Positions 1-7,848 of a DNA stretch of 64,000 nucleotides are shown here, piece after piece (within the stretch, counting starts at the first letter, position 1; every line of letters starts with the position of its first letter). A model generated the notes under the pieces. That model made no database searches, was not told the origin of the DNA, and saw nothing but the letters and a program-made list of their open reading frames with translations. The position numbers and the translations under genes were made by a program. The DNA lies in assembly GCF_014764405.1 (NCBI RefSeq), contig NZ_CP061725.1, forward strand, positions 5,084,001 to 5,148,000. Direction: 5' to 3'. This DNA comes from Micromonospora craniellae (GTDB taxonomy: Bacteria; Actinomycetota; Actinomycetes; Mycobacteriales; Micromonosporaceae).

Positions 1-2
1 TG

Positions 3-356
3 GAGATGGGCTACGACGACGACGTCGACTCCGATCTCCGGGACGCCCTGACCGACCGTTGTGGTGATCTGGTCGACGAGGACACCGACGAGGTGGTCGA
101 CGCCGTGCTGGTGTGGTATCGGGACGGCGACGGTGATCTCTTCGAACTTCTCGTCGACGCCCTCGGCCCCCTGGCCGACAACGGGGTCGTGTGGCTGCTG
201 ACGCCCAAGGCCGGCCGTGACGGGCACGTGGAACCGAGTGAGATCGCCGAGTCCGCACCCACCGCGGGCCTTCAGCAGACTTCCACCATCAACGCCGGTA
301 AGGACTGGAGCGGCGCCCGTCTCGTGCTGCGCCGCGGCGCCAAGGGCAAGAAGTGA
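3..356 (+). CDS. DUF3052 family protein (3' part)
   Basis: C-terminal part of a small acidic conserved actinobacterial protein; the frame is open to the window edge and the Met at position 6 is internal (preceded by GAG, as in family members reading ..MEMGYDDDVD..). Visible features are an acidic N-terminal stretch (DDDVDSDLRD, DEDTDEVVD), the core VVWLLTPKAGRDGHVEPSEI and a basic tail RRGAKGKK. In actinobacteria this gene usually sits near aceE and an AhpE-type peroxiredoxin, which matches the next gene, 59 bases downstream. The molecular function is unknown. Family assignment is from recognition of the protein sequence. Confidence 0.88.
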   Translation, partial: EMGYDDDVDSDLRDALTDRCGDLVDEDTDEVVDAVLVWYRDGDGDLFELLVDALGPLADNGVVWLLTPKAGRDGHVEPSEIAESAPTAGLQQTSTINAGKDWSGARLVLRRGAKGKK

Positions 357-415
357 CCCTGCCCGGCGATGTGACAGGCTGAGGCCCACCCGACCTGACT
401 CCCGAAGGAGCTCGC

Positions 416-880
416 ATGCCGATCGAGGTTGGCGCCGAGGCGCCGGACTTCGTGCTGAAGGACCAGAACAACCAGGAGGTACGGCTCTCCGACTTCCGTG
501 GCCGGCGTACCGTCCTGCTGGTCTTCTACCCGCTGGCCTTCACCGGCATCTGCCAGGGCGAGCTGTGCGAGGTGCGGGACAACCTCGACGAGTACGTCAG
601 TGACGACGTCCAGGTGCTCACCGTCAGCGTCGACTCGGCGTACGCCCACAAGATCTGGGCGGACCGCGAGGGCTTCCAGTTCCCGCTGCTGTCGGACTTC
701 TGGCCGCACGGTGCCGTCGCCCAGGCGTACGGCGTCTTCAACGAGGTCGCCGGCATCGCCAACCGGGGCACCTTCGTCATCGACAAGAACGGCGTGGTCC
801 GGTTCGCCGAGATGAACATGCCCGGCGAACCGCGCGACCAGCACGGGTGGCGCAAGGCCCTGGCCGAGGCCAGCGCCTGA
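416..880 (+). CDS. ahpE: AhpE-type peroxiredoxin
   Basis: Thiol peroxidase of 154 residues that reduces hydroperoxides in the cytosol. It has the thioredoxin fold and the active-site signature P39-x3-T43-x2-C46 (PLAFTGIC), with C46 the peroxidatic cysteine; a second cysteine, C51, follows five residues later. The conserved late segment NRGTFVIDKNGVVRF is present. Length matches mycobacterial AhpE (about 153 residues). The start is set by AAGGAG at 404-409, six bases before the ATG. It stands alone between the DUF3052 gene and a tRNA. Confidence 0.92.
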   Translation: MPIEVGAEAPDFVLKDQNNQEVRLSDFRGRRTVLLVFYPLAFTGICQGELCEVRDNLDEYVSDDVQVLTVSVDSAYAHKIWADREGFQFPLLSDFWPHGAVAQAYGVFNEVAGIANRGTFVIDKNGVVRFAEMNMPGEPRDQHGWRKALAEASA

Positions 881-966
881 CCCGTCCCGAACGGTGGTAA
901 CCGTCCGGTCGAGCCGGTGGGCGGCAGGGTAGGCTTGCCAACCGCCGGCTCGCCGTACGGCGTCCC

Positions 967-1041
967 GGGCGCGTAGCTCAGCGGGAGAGCACTCGCCTTA
1001 CAAGCGAGGGGTCGCAGGTTCGAAACCTGCCGCGCCCACCA
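967..1041 (+). tRNA. tRNA-Val(TAC)
   Basis: Cloverleaf with acceptor stem GGGCGCG (967-973) paired to CGCGCCC (1031-1037), discriminator A1038 and an encoded CCA at 1039-1041. The anticodon arm is CTCGC-CTTACAA-GCGAG, giving anticodon TAC, which reads the Val codon GTA. The T arm GCAGG-TTCGAAA-CCTGC is intact. Confidence 0.96.
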
Positions 1042-1050
1042 GCACACATC

Positions 1051-1079
1051 ACGGCCCGGAGATCAGTTCTCCGGGCCGT
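1051..1079 (+). terminator. Hairpin terminator after tRNA-Val
   Basis: Perfect 12-bp stem ACGGCCCGGAGA/TCTCCGGGCCGT with a 5-base TCAGT loop, ten bases after the tRNA CCA. No T tract follows, as is usual for actinobacterial hairpin terminators. Confidence 0.75.
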
Positions 1080-1441
1080 CGGCGTTGAGGAGTGCTCGGG
1101 TGCACTGGCTGGTTGGTCAGCTACGACGTCGGCGGCGAACGCTGGTTGTCTCCTCCGGCGCCTGTCGAGCTGAACCGTTTGCGCTATCGCATCTCCGGGC
1201 GCGGAACGCCGCAGGCTGGGACCATTCCACGCGATCCGTCAACGCTCTCAGCTCGACAGGCGCCCGACGTGTTGTCGACCAGGTCCCGAGCGCCAGCCGG
1301 GCGCGGGCGCGGGCACGGGCGGATCACTCGCCGACCGCGTGATGACAGGGGTGCGGTCTCGGGCAATCGGAGCCGAGACCGCGAAGGTGCCGCGTACCGT
1401 CGTTGTCGGGTCGGTGCCGACGCGGACGGGGAGGGGCGCGA
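1080..1441. other. Gene-free stretch with a 17-bp inverted repeat
   Basis: No convincing gene. The one structure is a perfect 17-bp inverted repeat, GGCGCCTGTCGAGCTGA (1157-1173) and its complement (1248-1264), separated by 74 bases. It could be a decayed small mobile element or the end of a degraded gene. The stretch lies between the tRNA terminator and three gene fragments. Confidence 0.5.
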
Positions 1442-1666
1442 GTGGGCTACGCCGAGGTCGCCGACGTGCGGTTCTGGTACGAGACACACGGCAGCGGGCG
1501 GCCGTTGGTGCTGCTGCACGGCGGGTTCGGCGCGGTGGAGACCTTCGCCGCGATCCGGCCCGCGTTGGCGCAGCGCCGCCGGGTGATCAGCGTCGACCTG
1601 CCGGGTCACGGACGCACCGCCGACACCTCGCCGACTTGCCCGGTGAGTCCCCTCTACCGGGTGTAG
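1442..1666 (+). pseudogene. Alpha/beta hydrolase, N-terminal fragment
   Basis: About 70 residues resembling the start of an alpha/beta hydrolase: a first strand VRFWYETHGSG, then PLVLLHGGFG, the oxyanion-hole HGG motif typical of the family, and RVISVDLPGHGRT. The frame then runs into unrelated sequence and stops at 1666, so the nucleophile elbow and the rest of the roughly 270-residue fold are missing. The fragment abuts a C-terminal piece of a reductase on the opposite strand, so it is a remnant. Confidence 0.75.
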
Positions 1667-1815
1667 CGCAGCATGACCACGCCCGCGCTTGGGGTGGCGT
1701 CGACCAGGGCGAAGTGCTGCAGGTCGAACGAGCGGTCGGCGAGCGGGATGCCGCTGCCGGCGAGGATCGGGTTGACCTTGACCATCAGTTCGTCCACCTC
1801 GGGCATCAACTGGCC
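1663..1815 (-). pseudogene. Dihydrofolate reductase/RibD-like, C-terminal fragment
   Basis: The last ~50 residues of a RibD C-terminal (dihydrofolate-reductase-like) protein: MPEVDELMVKVNPILAGSG followed by IPLADRSFDLQHFALVDA and a final strand VVMLRYTR before the stop. The motif KVNPxLxGSGxPL is typical of this family's last third. Upstream in the same frame nothing matches the family, so about three quarters of the gene is lost. It lies tail to tail with the hydrolase fragment. Confidence 0.75.
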
Positions 1816-1821
1816 GCCGGC

Positions 1822-1971
1822 CTGCCCGGCGGCGCGTTCGAGGTGGCCCTGCTGCGCTACGCCGTCGACGGGCTGCTCCTCGACCTGCTCATCCCCTCGA
1901 TCGACGCCGGTTTCGACCCCGACGACGTGGTCGTCGCCCTGGTGTCCCGGCTGTCCGCCGAGCCCTCCTGA
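1822..1971 (+). pseudogene. TetR-type regulator, C-terminal fragment (probable)
   Basis: About 50 residues reading AGLPGGAFEVALLRYAVDGL then LLDLLIPSIDAGFDPDDVV and ending RLSAEPS. The composition and helix pattern resemble the C-terminal ligand-binding helices of TetR-family repressors; no DNA-binding domain is present upstream. It directly follows the reductase fragment on the opposite strand. The family call is tentative; that it is a fragment is more certain. Confidence 0.45.
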
Positions 1972-2066
1972 ACACCGGCAGCCACTCGGGTGGCGCCCCG
2001 GGCGAGGACTGTTCGCCGGTGCAACGGGAAGACGCCGATGCGGACGCACCTGGGGAGGAGCGACGG

Positions 2067-3212
2067 ATGACGCGTGCCGGACTGACCATCGGCGTGCTCG
2101 GCTCGTACGGGGGGCGCAACCTCGGTGACGAGGCCATCCTCACCGGCCTGCTGGCCGACCTGCGGGAACAGGAACCGAACGCCCGGATCATCGTCTTCTC
2201 ACGGAACCCGGCGCACACCGCGTCGGCCCACCCGGACGTCGAGGCGGTGCCGTGGGAGGGGGTCAGCCGTACCGACTCCGCCCTTGTGCTCTCCCAGCTC
2301 GACCTGCTCATCCTGGGTGGCGGCGGCATCCTCTACGACAAGGAGGCCCGCCGCTACCTCCGCGTGGTGCGGGTCGCCCAGGAACGCGGCCTGCCGCTGC
2401 TGACGTACGCGGTGGGGGTGGGCCCGCTCAGCGAGATGGTGGACACCGGAATGGTGCGCGAGACGCTGGCCGGCGCCACCCAGGTGACCGTACGCGACCA
2501 GGAGTCACGGATGGTGCTGGAGGAGGCCGGACTGCTCAACCCGATCACCGTCACCGCCGACCCGGCGTTCCTGCTGGAACCGGAGGACTTCCCGGCGGAA
2601 CTGCTGCGCGAGGAGGGCGTCCCGGCGGGCAAGCGGCTGGTCGGCATGAGCGTACGGGAACCCGGCCGGGCCGCGGAACGACTCGACGTGGACGGCTACC
2701 ACCGGCTGCTGGCCCAGATCGGCGACTTCCTGGTGCACCGGATCGACGCGCACGTGCTGTTCGTGCCGATGGAACGCGACGACATCCGGCACTCGCACGG
2801 GGTGCTCTCGCACATGATCGCCGCCGAGCGGGGTCGGATCCTGCACGGCACCTACTCGCCGCAGCAGGTGCTCGGGCTGATGCGCCACTTCGACCTGGCC
2901 GTCGGCATGCGGCTGCACTTCCTGATCTTCGCCGCGATGATGGGTACGCCGTTCCTGCCCCTGCCGTACGCCGGAAAGGTCTTCGACCTGGCCCAGCGGC
3001 TCGGAGTGCCGGCGCTGCGTGGCGTGGAGCGGGAGGTGGAGGGGCCGCTGCTGGCCGAGGTCGACCAGTTGTGGGACGAGCGTGACCAGCGGCGGGAGAC
3101 CACCGCCCAGCGGGTCGCCCAGGTCTGTGAGGAGGCCCGGGGCACCTCGCGGGTGACCCGGTCGGTGCTGGAGAGCCTGCGCACCCGCTCCCTCGTCGAG
3201 GTCGGCGCCTGA
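2067..3212 (+). CDS. Polysaccharide pyruvyl transferase family protein
   Basis: Protein of 381 residues of the polysaccharide pyruvyl transferase (CsaB-like) family, which transfers pyruvate from phosphoenolpyruvate to cell-wall glycan sugars. N-terminal GSYGGRNLGDEAIL (12-25) and LGGGGILYD (83-91) are the family's glycine-rich motifs; GMRLHFLIFAAMMGTPFL is the conserved late motif with its His. GGGGAGGAG ends seven bases before the ATG at 2067 and decides this start over an in-frame ATG at 2019. It appears to be a single-gene unit; the acceptor sugar cannot be read from sequence. Confidence 0.85.
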   Translation: MTRAGLTIGVLGSYGGRNLGDEAILTGLLADLREQEPNARIIVFSRNPAHTASAHPDVEAVPWEGVSRTDSALVLSQLDLLILGGGGILYDKEARRYLRVVRVAQERGLPLLTYAVGVGPLSEMVDTGMVRETLAGATQVTVRDQESRMVLEEAGLLNPITVTADPAFLLEPEDFPAELLREEGVPAGKRLVGMSVREPGRAAERLDVDGYHRLLAQIGDFLVHRIDAHVLFVPMERDDIRHSHGVLSHMIAAERGRILHGTYSPQQVLGLMRHFDLAVGMRLHFLIFAAMMGTPFLPLPYAGKVFDLAQRLGVPALRGVEREVEGPLLAEVDQLWDERDQRRETTAQRVAQVCEEARGTSRVTRSVLESLRTRSLVEVGA

Positions 3213-3265
3213 CCCGCGCCCGCCCGATGCCCGCGCGGCGGCCCGGGTCAGCGGCCCGGACGGGG

Positions 3266-3472
3266 TCAGACGGCGGGGCCACGCCAGCAGTAGCGCCACT
3301 GCTGGCTCTCGGCGTCGATCGACTCCAGCTCGTAGATGTCCGCCTCGGCCAGGCCCCCCGAGCCCAGGCGGTGGTGGGTCAGCGGGGGACGGCCGTTGGG
3401 GTCCAACTCGACGGTGACCTGCTGTCCATCCGCCTCGCCACCGACCAACGGGATCTCAACCGAGGATGCCAT
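3266..3472 (-). CDS. Small conserved hypothetical protein
   Basis: A 68-residue acidic protein, MASSVEIPLVGGEADGQQVT... ending SQQWRYCWRGPAV. I recognise no domain. Codon use (GC-rich third positions) and an ATG start support it being real. It is convergent with the pyruvyl-transferase-like gene and lies upstream of the PfkB kinase on the opposite side. No function is assigned. Confidence 0.55.
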   Translation of the reverse strand: MASSVEIPLVGGEADGQQVTVELDPNGRPPLTHHRLGSGGLAEADIYELESIDAESQQWRYCWRGPAV

Positions 3473-3583
3473 GCGCCCATCCTGCCCCGACCACCGCCGC
3501 CGCGCAGCGGATAGCCCGGCGCGGGCGGGGCAGCCGACGGGCCGGGCTGCGGTCGGCAGGCCCGGCGCCGACGGCCGATGCCG

Positions 3584-4453
3584 TCAGGGCGGGGGGAGCA
3601 GCCCCGGCGGGTACTCCATGCCGTCGTAGGTGCAGGCGGCGGCGGCCACCCGGGCCGCGTACCCGGCCGCTTCGACCCAGGTCGCTCCACGCGACCGGGC
3701 CGCGACGATCCCGGCGGCGAAGGCGTCCCCGGCGCCGTTGGTGTCGACCACCGGGCCCGGCGGTGTGGCGGCCGGCACCCGGTGCACGCCGTTCCCGAGG
3801 TACAGCTCCGCGCCGTCCGCGCCCCGCGTCACCAGCACCGGGCGCGGCGCCAGGGTGGCCGCTGTCTCCGCCGCCCGGTCGCCCAGGGCCGCGCCGCTGA
3901 CCAGGACCAGCTCGGCGATCTCGGCGAAGGGCGGATGGTAGGGGTCGCGTCCGTCCCAGTCGTGCAGGTCGGTGGAGCTGCCCACCCCCTCGGCGAGGCT
4001 GTCGGCCAGGGTGGGCAGCAGGTCCCGGACCCAGCCCATGATCGACAGGTGGACGTGGGTGGTGTCCCGGATCAGCGCCGCCACCCGGTCCGTGCGCAAC
4101 GGCGCGGGACCGTCCGAGGCCCGGGGGTCGTACAGCGCCATCCGGCGCCCGGCGGGATCGACCAGGTTCACCGAGCGGCGGGTACCGGCCGGATCCTCGG
4201 CCAGCACGGCGTGCACGCCGGCACGGGCCAGAGCGGCCCGCACGACATCCCCGGCCGGGTCGGCGCCGACCGTGTCGACGACCGCCACCCGCAGCCCGAG
4301 CGCGTGGGCGGCGAGCAGCACCCCGGCACCCGTGTTGCCGATCCGCAGGTCGATGGGGTCGACGGTGACCGAGTCGAGAACCGGCAGCGGCAGGCCGGGC
4401 ACCCGCACCCGGACGTCCACACCGAGTCCACCGAGCACCAGTAGGTCGTACAT
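3584..4453 (-). CDS. PfkB-family carbohydrate kinase
   Basis: Ribokinase-fold sugar or nucleoside kinase, 289 residues. It has the N-terminal GG motif (LVLGGLGVDV), the sugar-binding segment IGNTGAGVLLA, and PfkB signature 2 DTNGAGDAF (237-245) with the catalytic Asp and the anion hole. Length is normal for the family (about 300). The ATG at 4453 begins the recognisable first strand (MYDLLVLGG); a longer reading to 4765 would run through a 54-bp repeat and is rejected. Substrate unknown. Confidence 0.87.
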   Translation of the reverse strand: MYDLLVLGGLGVDVRVRVPGLPLPVLDSVTVDPIDLRIGNTGAGVLLAAHALGLRVAVVDTVGADPAGDVVRAALARAGVHAVLAEDPAGTRRSVNLVDPAGRRMALYDPRASDGPAPLRTDRVAALIRDTTHVHLSIMGWVRDLLPTLADSLAEGVGSSTDLHDWDGRDPYHPPFAEIAELVLVSGAALGDRAAETAATLAPRPVLVTRGADGAELYLGNGVHRVPAATPPGPVVDTNGAGDAFAAGIVAARSRGATWVEAAGYAARVAAAACTYDGMEYPPGLLPPP

Positions 4454-4498
4454 GGCGTCGACGGTAGCCGCCGGATGACGCCTTAAGCTGACCCGGTT

Positions 4499-4552
4499 GT
4501 TAGCAGGGGACCCTTCCTCTACCGGAGGCGTTAGTAGGGGACCCTTCCTTAC
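4499..4552 (+). repeat. 54-bp dispersed repeat, copy 1 (direct-half type)
   Basis: Runs from GTTAGCAGGGGACCC to CCCTTCCTTAC with the shared core CTACCGGAGGCGTTA. Both halves carry AGGGGACCCTTCCT in the same orientation, so the two halves are direct rather than inverted. It lies between the divergent PfkB kinase and SNF2 genes, 17 bases before the SNF2 start. Confidence 0.9.
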
Positions 4553-4569
4553 CAACCGAGGGGGAGTGC

Positions 4570-7500
4570 GTGCTCGTCGTGCACGCGGTGTGGCTGCCCG
4601 GGCGAGGGCTCGCCGTCTGGGCCGAGGACAGCATCCGGCCGCCGGACGCACCGCGCCGGCCGGGGCGGGCCCCCCGGGAACGGCAGCACCCGTTCGCCGC
4701 CGACCACGCCGTGCTGACCGCCGTGCTGGGCGAGGCCGCCGACCCCGTCGACCTCGGCAGCGCACTGCTCAGCCTGCCCACCCGGGGCGGCTCGCCGGTG
4801 GAGTCGCCGGAGCTGGTCCGGACCACCGTCGTGACACCGGCCCGAGGTCGGGTCACGTTGGCGGGGTGGCGGGTGCCGGTGCTGGCGTACGCCCCGGACG
4901 CCGCGCTGGCGGTGCTGCGCGGGCTCGACGGCGTGTCCGCCGTACCGGGTGCGGCACTGCGGCATCTGGCCGAGGTGGCCGCCTTCGCCGTCGACCTGGC
5001 CGCCCGGGGCCGGGTCCTGCCCGGCCTCGCCGATCCCGCGCCCGCCGCCCCACCGGCCCCCGGCGCGGCCCGGCGATCGACCTCTGACCGGGCCAGGCGG
5101 GCAGCTGCCGGAGCCGGACGACCGGAAGACGACGTACCCGCCCGCGCGGTGTGGCGACCGCTGCTCACCGGCACCGACGCCGCCTGGGCGCGGTCGTTGG
5201 CGCTGGCCCTGCCGCCGGCCGCCCGTGCGGTGGTCGAGACGGACCTGCCCGCCCTGCCGACGCCCGCCACCGGCACCGGCATCGTCACCCGTTCCCGGAC
5301 GAACGGATCGTCCCGCGCTTCCCGGCACGGACGTGAGGAAGGGTCCCCTGCTATACCCCAGGCGTTAGCAGGGGACCCTTCCTTACTCGTCGGGGACGCG
5401 CTGGATGTGCTGACCGACGCGGCGGTGCGGGCCACCCTGCCGGAGACCGCGCTGGCCCGGGGCGTACGCCCCGGCGCGGCGGTGGCGTCCTGGCTCGGCG
5501 CGTTGACCGGGCCGCACCGCGAGTTCGCCGCCGAACCGGAGGCGCTGGACACCCTCCGTACCGAGCTGGACGCCTGGCAGCGGGACGCCGCGGGCGGGAC
5601 GGTGCGGGCGAGCTTCCGGCTGGTGGAGCCGTCGACGGAGGAGGTGAGCGGCCCGGTGACGGTGGTGCCGCTCGACCTCGACGCCGCAGTGGCGGACCCG
5701 GGCGGGTGGCGGGTGGCATTCGGGCTGCGGACGGCCGACGAGTCGGGCCTGCACGTCGCCGCCGGTCAGGTGTGGCGCGGTGAGGGCGGCGCCGTCGCGG
5801 GTGCCCAGCCGCAGGAGACGTTGCTGGCCGAGTTGGGGCGGGCCAGCCGCCTCTGGCCGGAGCTGGACGCGGCGCTGCGCACCGCCACCCCGGAGGCGCT
5901 GGAGTTGGACGCCGACGGGGCGCACCGGTTCCTGCGCGAGGGCGCGCCGATGCTGCACGCCGCCGGTTTCACGGTGCTGCTGCCGTCCTGGTGGCAGCGT
6001 CCCGCGTCGCGGCTGGGCGCGCGGCTGCGCGCGGGCTCGCGGGCCGCGCCCGGCACGGTGAGCGGCTCGACCGACCGGGTCGGGCTGGACGCCCTGGTCG
6101 ACTACCGCTGGGAGGTGGCGCTCGGCGACCAGCCGTTGACCGAGGAGGAGCTGGCTCGGCTGGCGGAGGTGAAGACGCCGCTGGTGCGGCTGCGCGGGCA
6201 ATGGGTGGAGCTGGATCCGAAGCGACTCGCCGCCGGGCTGCGGCTGTTGCGGTCCACCGGCGAGCTGACCGTCGCCGACCTGCTGCGGCTCGGGCTCGTC
6301 GACGGTACGCAACCGGACGCCCTGCCGGTGCTGGAGGTGACCGCCGACGGGGCGTTGGGCGACCTGCTGGCCGGTTCGGTGGAGCGGCGGCTCACGCCGC
6401 TGGACCCGCCACCGTCGTTCCACGGCACGCTGCGGCCGTACCAGCGGCGGGGGCTGGCCTGGCTGGCGTTCCTTCAGTCGCTGGGGCTGGGCGGGGTGCT
6501 CGCCGACGACATGGGGCTGGGCAAGACGGTGCAGTTGCTGGCTCTGCTGGCCGGTGACCCGGCCGAGGCCGGTGCGACCCTGCTGGTCTGCCCGATGTCG
6601 CTGGTCGGGAACTGGCAGCGGGAGGCGGCCCGGTTCGCCCCGGGGTTGCGCGTACACGTGCACCACGGCGCGCAGCGGGCGCGGGGAGACGACGTCGGTG
6701 CCGCCGCGCAGGAGGCGGACCTGGTGCTCACCACGTACTCGGTGGCCGCGCGGGACGCGGTGGACCTGGCCGGGGTGGACTGGCACCGGGTGGTGCTGGA
6801 CGAGGCGCAGGCGATCAAGAACGCCGCCACCCGGCAGGCCGAGGCGGTGCGGGCGCTGCCCGCGCGGCACCGGCTGGCGGTGACCGGTACGCCGGTGGAG
6901 AACCGGCTCGCCGACCTCTGGTCCATCATGCAGTTCGCCAATCCGGGGTTGCTCGGTCCGGCCGCGACCTTTCGAAAGCGTTTCGCCGAGCCGATCGAGC
7001 GGCACGGCGACGCCGACACCGCCGAGCGGCTGCGCCGGATAACCGGCCCGTTCGTGCTGCGTCGGCTCAAGACGGACGCGTCTATCATCTCGGACCTGCC
7101 GGAGAAGCTGGAGATGGAGGTCGTCTGCAACCTCACGGCCGAGCAGGCGGCGCTCTACCGGGTGGTGGTCGACGACATGCTGGCCCGGATCGAGTCCTCC
7201 GAGGGCATCGAGCGGCGGGGTCTGGTGCTGGCCACGATGACCCGGCTCAAGCAGGTCTGCAACCATCCGGCGCAGCTGCTGCGTGACGGTTCCCCGTTGG
7301 ACGGACGCTCCGGCAAGCTCGCCCGGTTGGCGGAGATCCTCGACGAGGTCCTGGCGGCGGGGGAGAAGGCGCTGCTGTTCACCCAGTACGCCGAGTTCGG
7401 CGGGATGCTGCGCGGCCACCTGGCGGCCCGGTTCGGCCGGGAGGTGCTGTTCCTGCACGGCGGGGTCGGCAAGGCCGACCGGGACGAGATGGTGACCCGC

Positions 7501-7848
7501 TTCCAGTCCGACGGCGGACCCGCCCTGTTCGTGCTCTCCCTCAAGGCCGGCGGGACGGGGTTGACGTTGACCGCCGCCAACCATGTGGTGCACGTCGACC
7601 GGTGGTGGAACCCGGCGGTGGAGGACCAGGCCACCGACCGGGCGTTCCGGATCGGGCAGCGCCGCCGGGTCCAGGTCCGCAAGTTCGTCTGCGCCGGCAC
7701 GGTGGAGGAGAAGGTCGCCGCGCTGATCGCCGAGAAGCGCGGCCTTGCCGCGTCGGTCGTCGGCACCGGCGAGCAGTGGATCACGGAGCTGTCCACCACC
7801 CAGTTGCGGGAGCTGTTCGTGTTGGAGGCCGGGGCGGTGGCCGAGTGA
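4570..7848 (+). CDS. SNF2-family DEAD/DEAH-box ATPase
   Basis: Large Swi2/Snf2 ATPase of 1092 residues that likely translocates on DNA or remodels nucleoprotein. Helicase motif I is ADDMGLGKT (645-653), motif II DEAQ (744-747), then TGTPVENRL, and in the C-terminal lobe LLFTQYAEF, GGTGLTLTAA (from 994), DRWWNPAVEDQATDRAFRIGQ split across motifs V and VI. The N-terminal ~600 residues are the actinobacterial SNF2-associated region. GAGGGGGAG precedes the GTG start. A 54-bp repeat (5333-5386) lies in frame within it and adds two TTA codons. It overlaps the SWIM gene by GTGA, implying translational coupling. Confidence 0.93.
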   Translation: MLVVHAVWLPGRGLAVWAEDSIRPPDAPRRPGRAPRERQHPFAADHAVLTAVLGEAADPVDLGSALLSLPTRGGSPVESPELVRTTVVTPARGRVTLAGWRVPVLAYAPDAALAVLRGLDGVSAVPGAALRHLAEVAAFAVDLAARGRVLPGLADPAPAAPPAPGAARRSTSDRARRAAAGAGRPEDDVPARAVWRPLLTGTDAAWARSLALALPPAARAVVETDLPALPTPATGTGIVTRSRTNGSSRASRHGREEGSPAIPQALAGDPSLLVGDALDVLTDAAVRATLPETALARGVRPGAAVASWLGALTGPHREFAAEPEALDTLRTELDAWQRDAAGGTVRASFRLVEPSTEEVSGPVTVVPLDLDAAVADPGGWRVAFGLRTADESGLHVAAGQVWRGEGGAVAGAQPQETLLAELGRASRLWPELDAALRTATPEALELDADGAHRFLREGAPMLHAAGFTVLLPSWWQRPASRLGARLRAGSRAAPGTVSGSTDRVGLDALVDYRWEVALGDQPLTEEELARLAEVKTPLVRLRGQWVELDPKRLAAGLRLLRSTGELTVADLLRLGLVDGTQPDALPVLEVTADGALGDLLAGSVERRLTPLDPPPSFHGTLRPYQRRGLAWLAFLQSLGLGGVLADDMGLGKTVQLLALLAGDPAEAGATLLVCPMSLVGNWQREAARFAPGLRVHVHHGAQRARGDDVGAAAQEADLVLTTYSVAARDAVDLAGVDWHRVVLDEAQAIKNAATRQAEAVRALPARHRLAVTGTPVENRLADLWSIMQFANPGLLGPAATFRKRFAEPIERHGDADTAERLRRITGPFVLRRLKTDASIISDLPEKLEMEVVCNLTAEQAALYRVVVDDMLARIESSEGIERRGLVLATMTRLKQVCNHPAQLLRDGSPLDGRSGKLARLAEILDEVLAAGEKALLFTQYAEFGGMLRGHLAARFGREVLFLHGGVGKADRDEMVTRFQSDGGPALFVLSLKAGGTGLTLTAANHVVHVDRWWNPAVEDQATDRAFRIGQRRRVQVRKFVCAGTVEEKVAALIAEKRGLAASVVGTGEQWITELSTTQLRELFVLEAGAVAE
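5333..5386 (+). repeat. 54-bp dispersed repeat, copy 2, inside the SNF2 gene
   Basis: Perfect 18-bp inverted halves AGGAAGGGTCCCCTGCTA/TAGCAGGGGACCCTTCCT around a 12-base loop TACCCCAGGCGT, differing from copy 6 at only three positions. It lies wholly within the ATPase reading frame and encodes residues 255-273 (EEGSPAIPQALAGDPSLL) without shifting it, because 54 is a multiple of three. It brings TTA codons at 5365 and 5383. Confidence 0.95.

Noticed and set aside
4499..4552. Reading the 54-bp repeats simply as intrinsic terminators
   Set aside because: Some positions fit (copies 4 and 6 between convergent genes), but copy 2 lies inside a gene, copy 1 between divergent starts, and all share a fixed length and asymmetric core.
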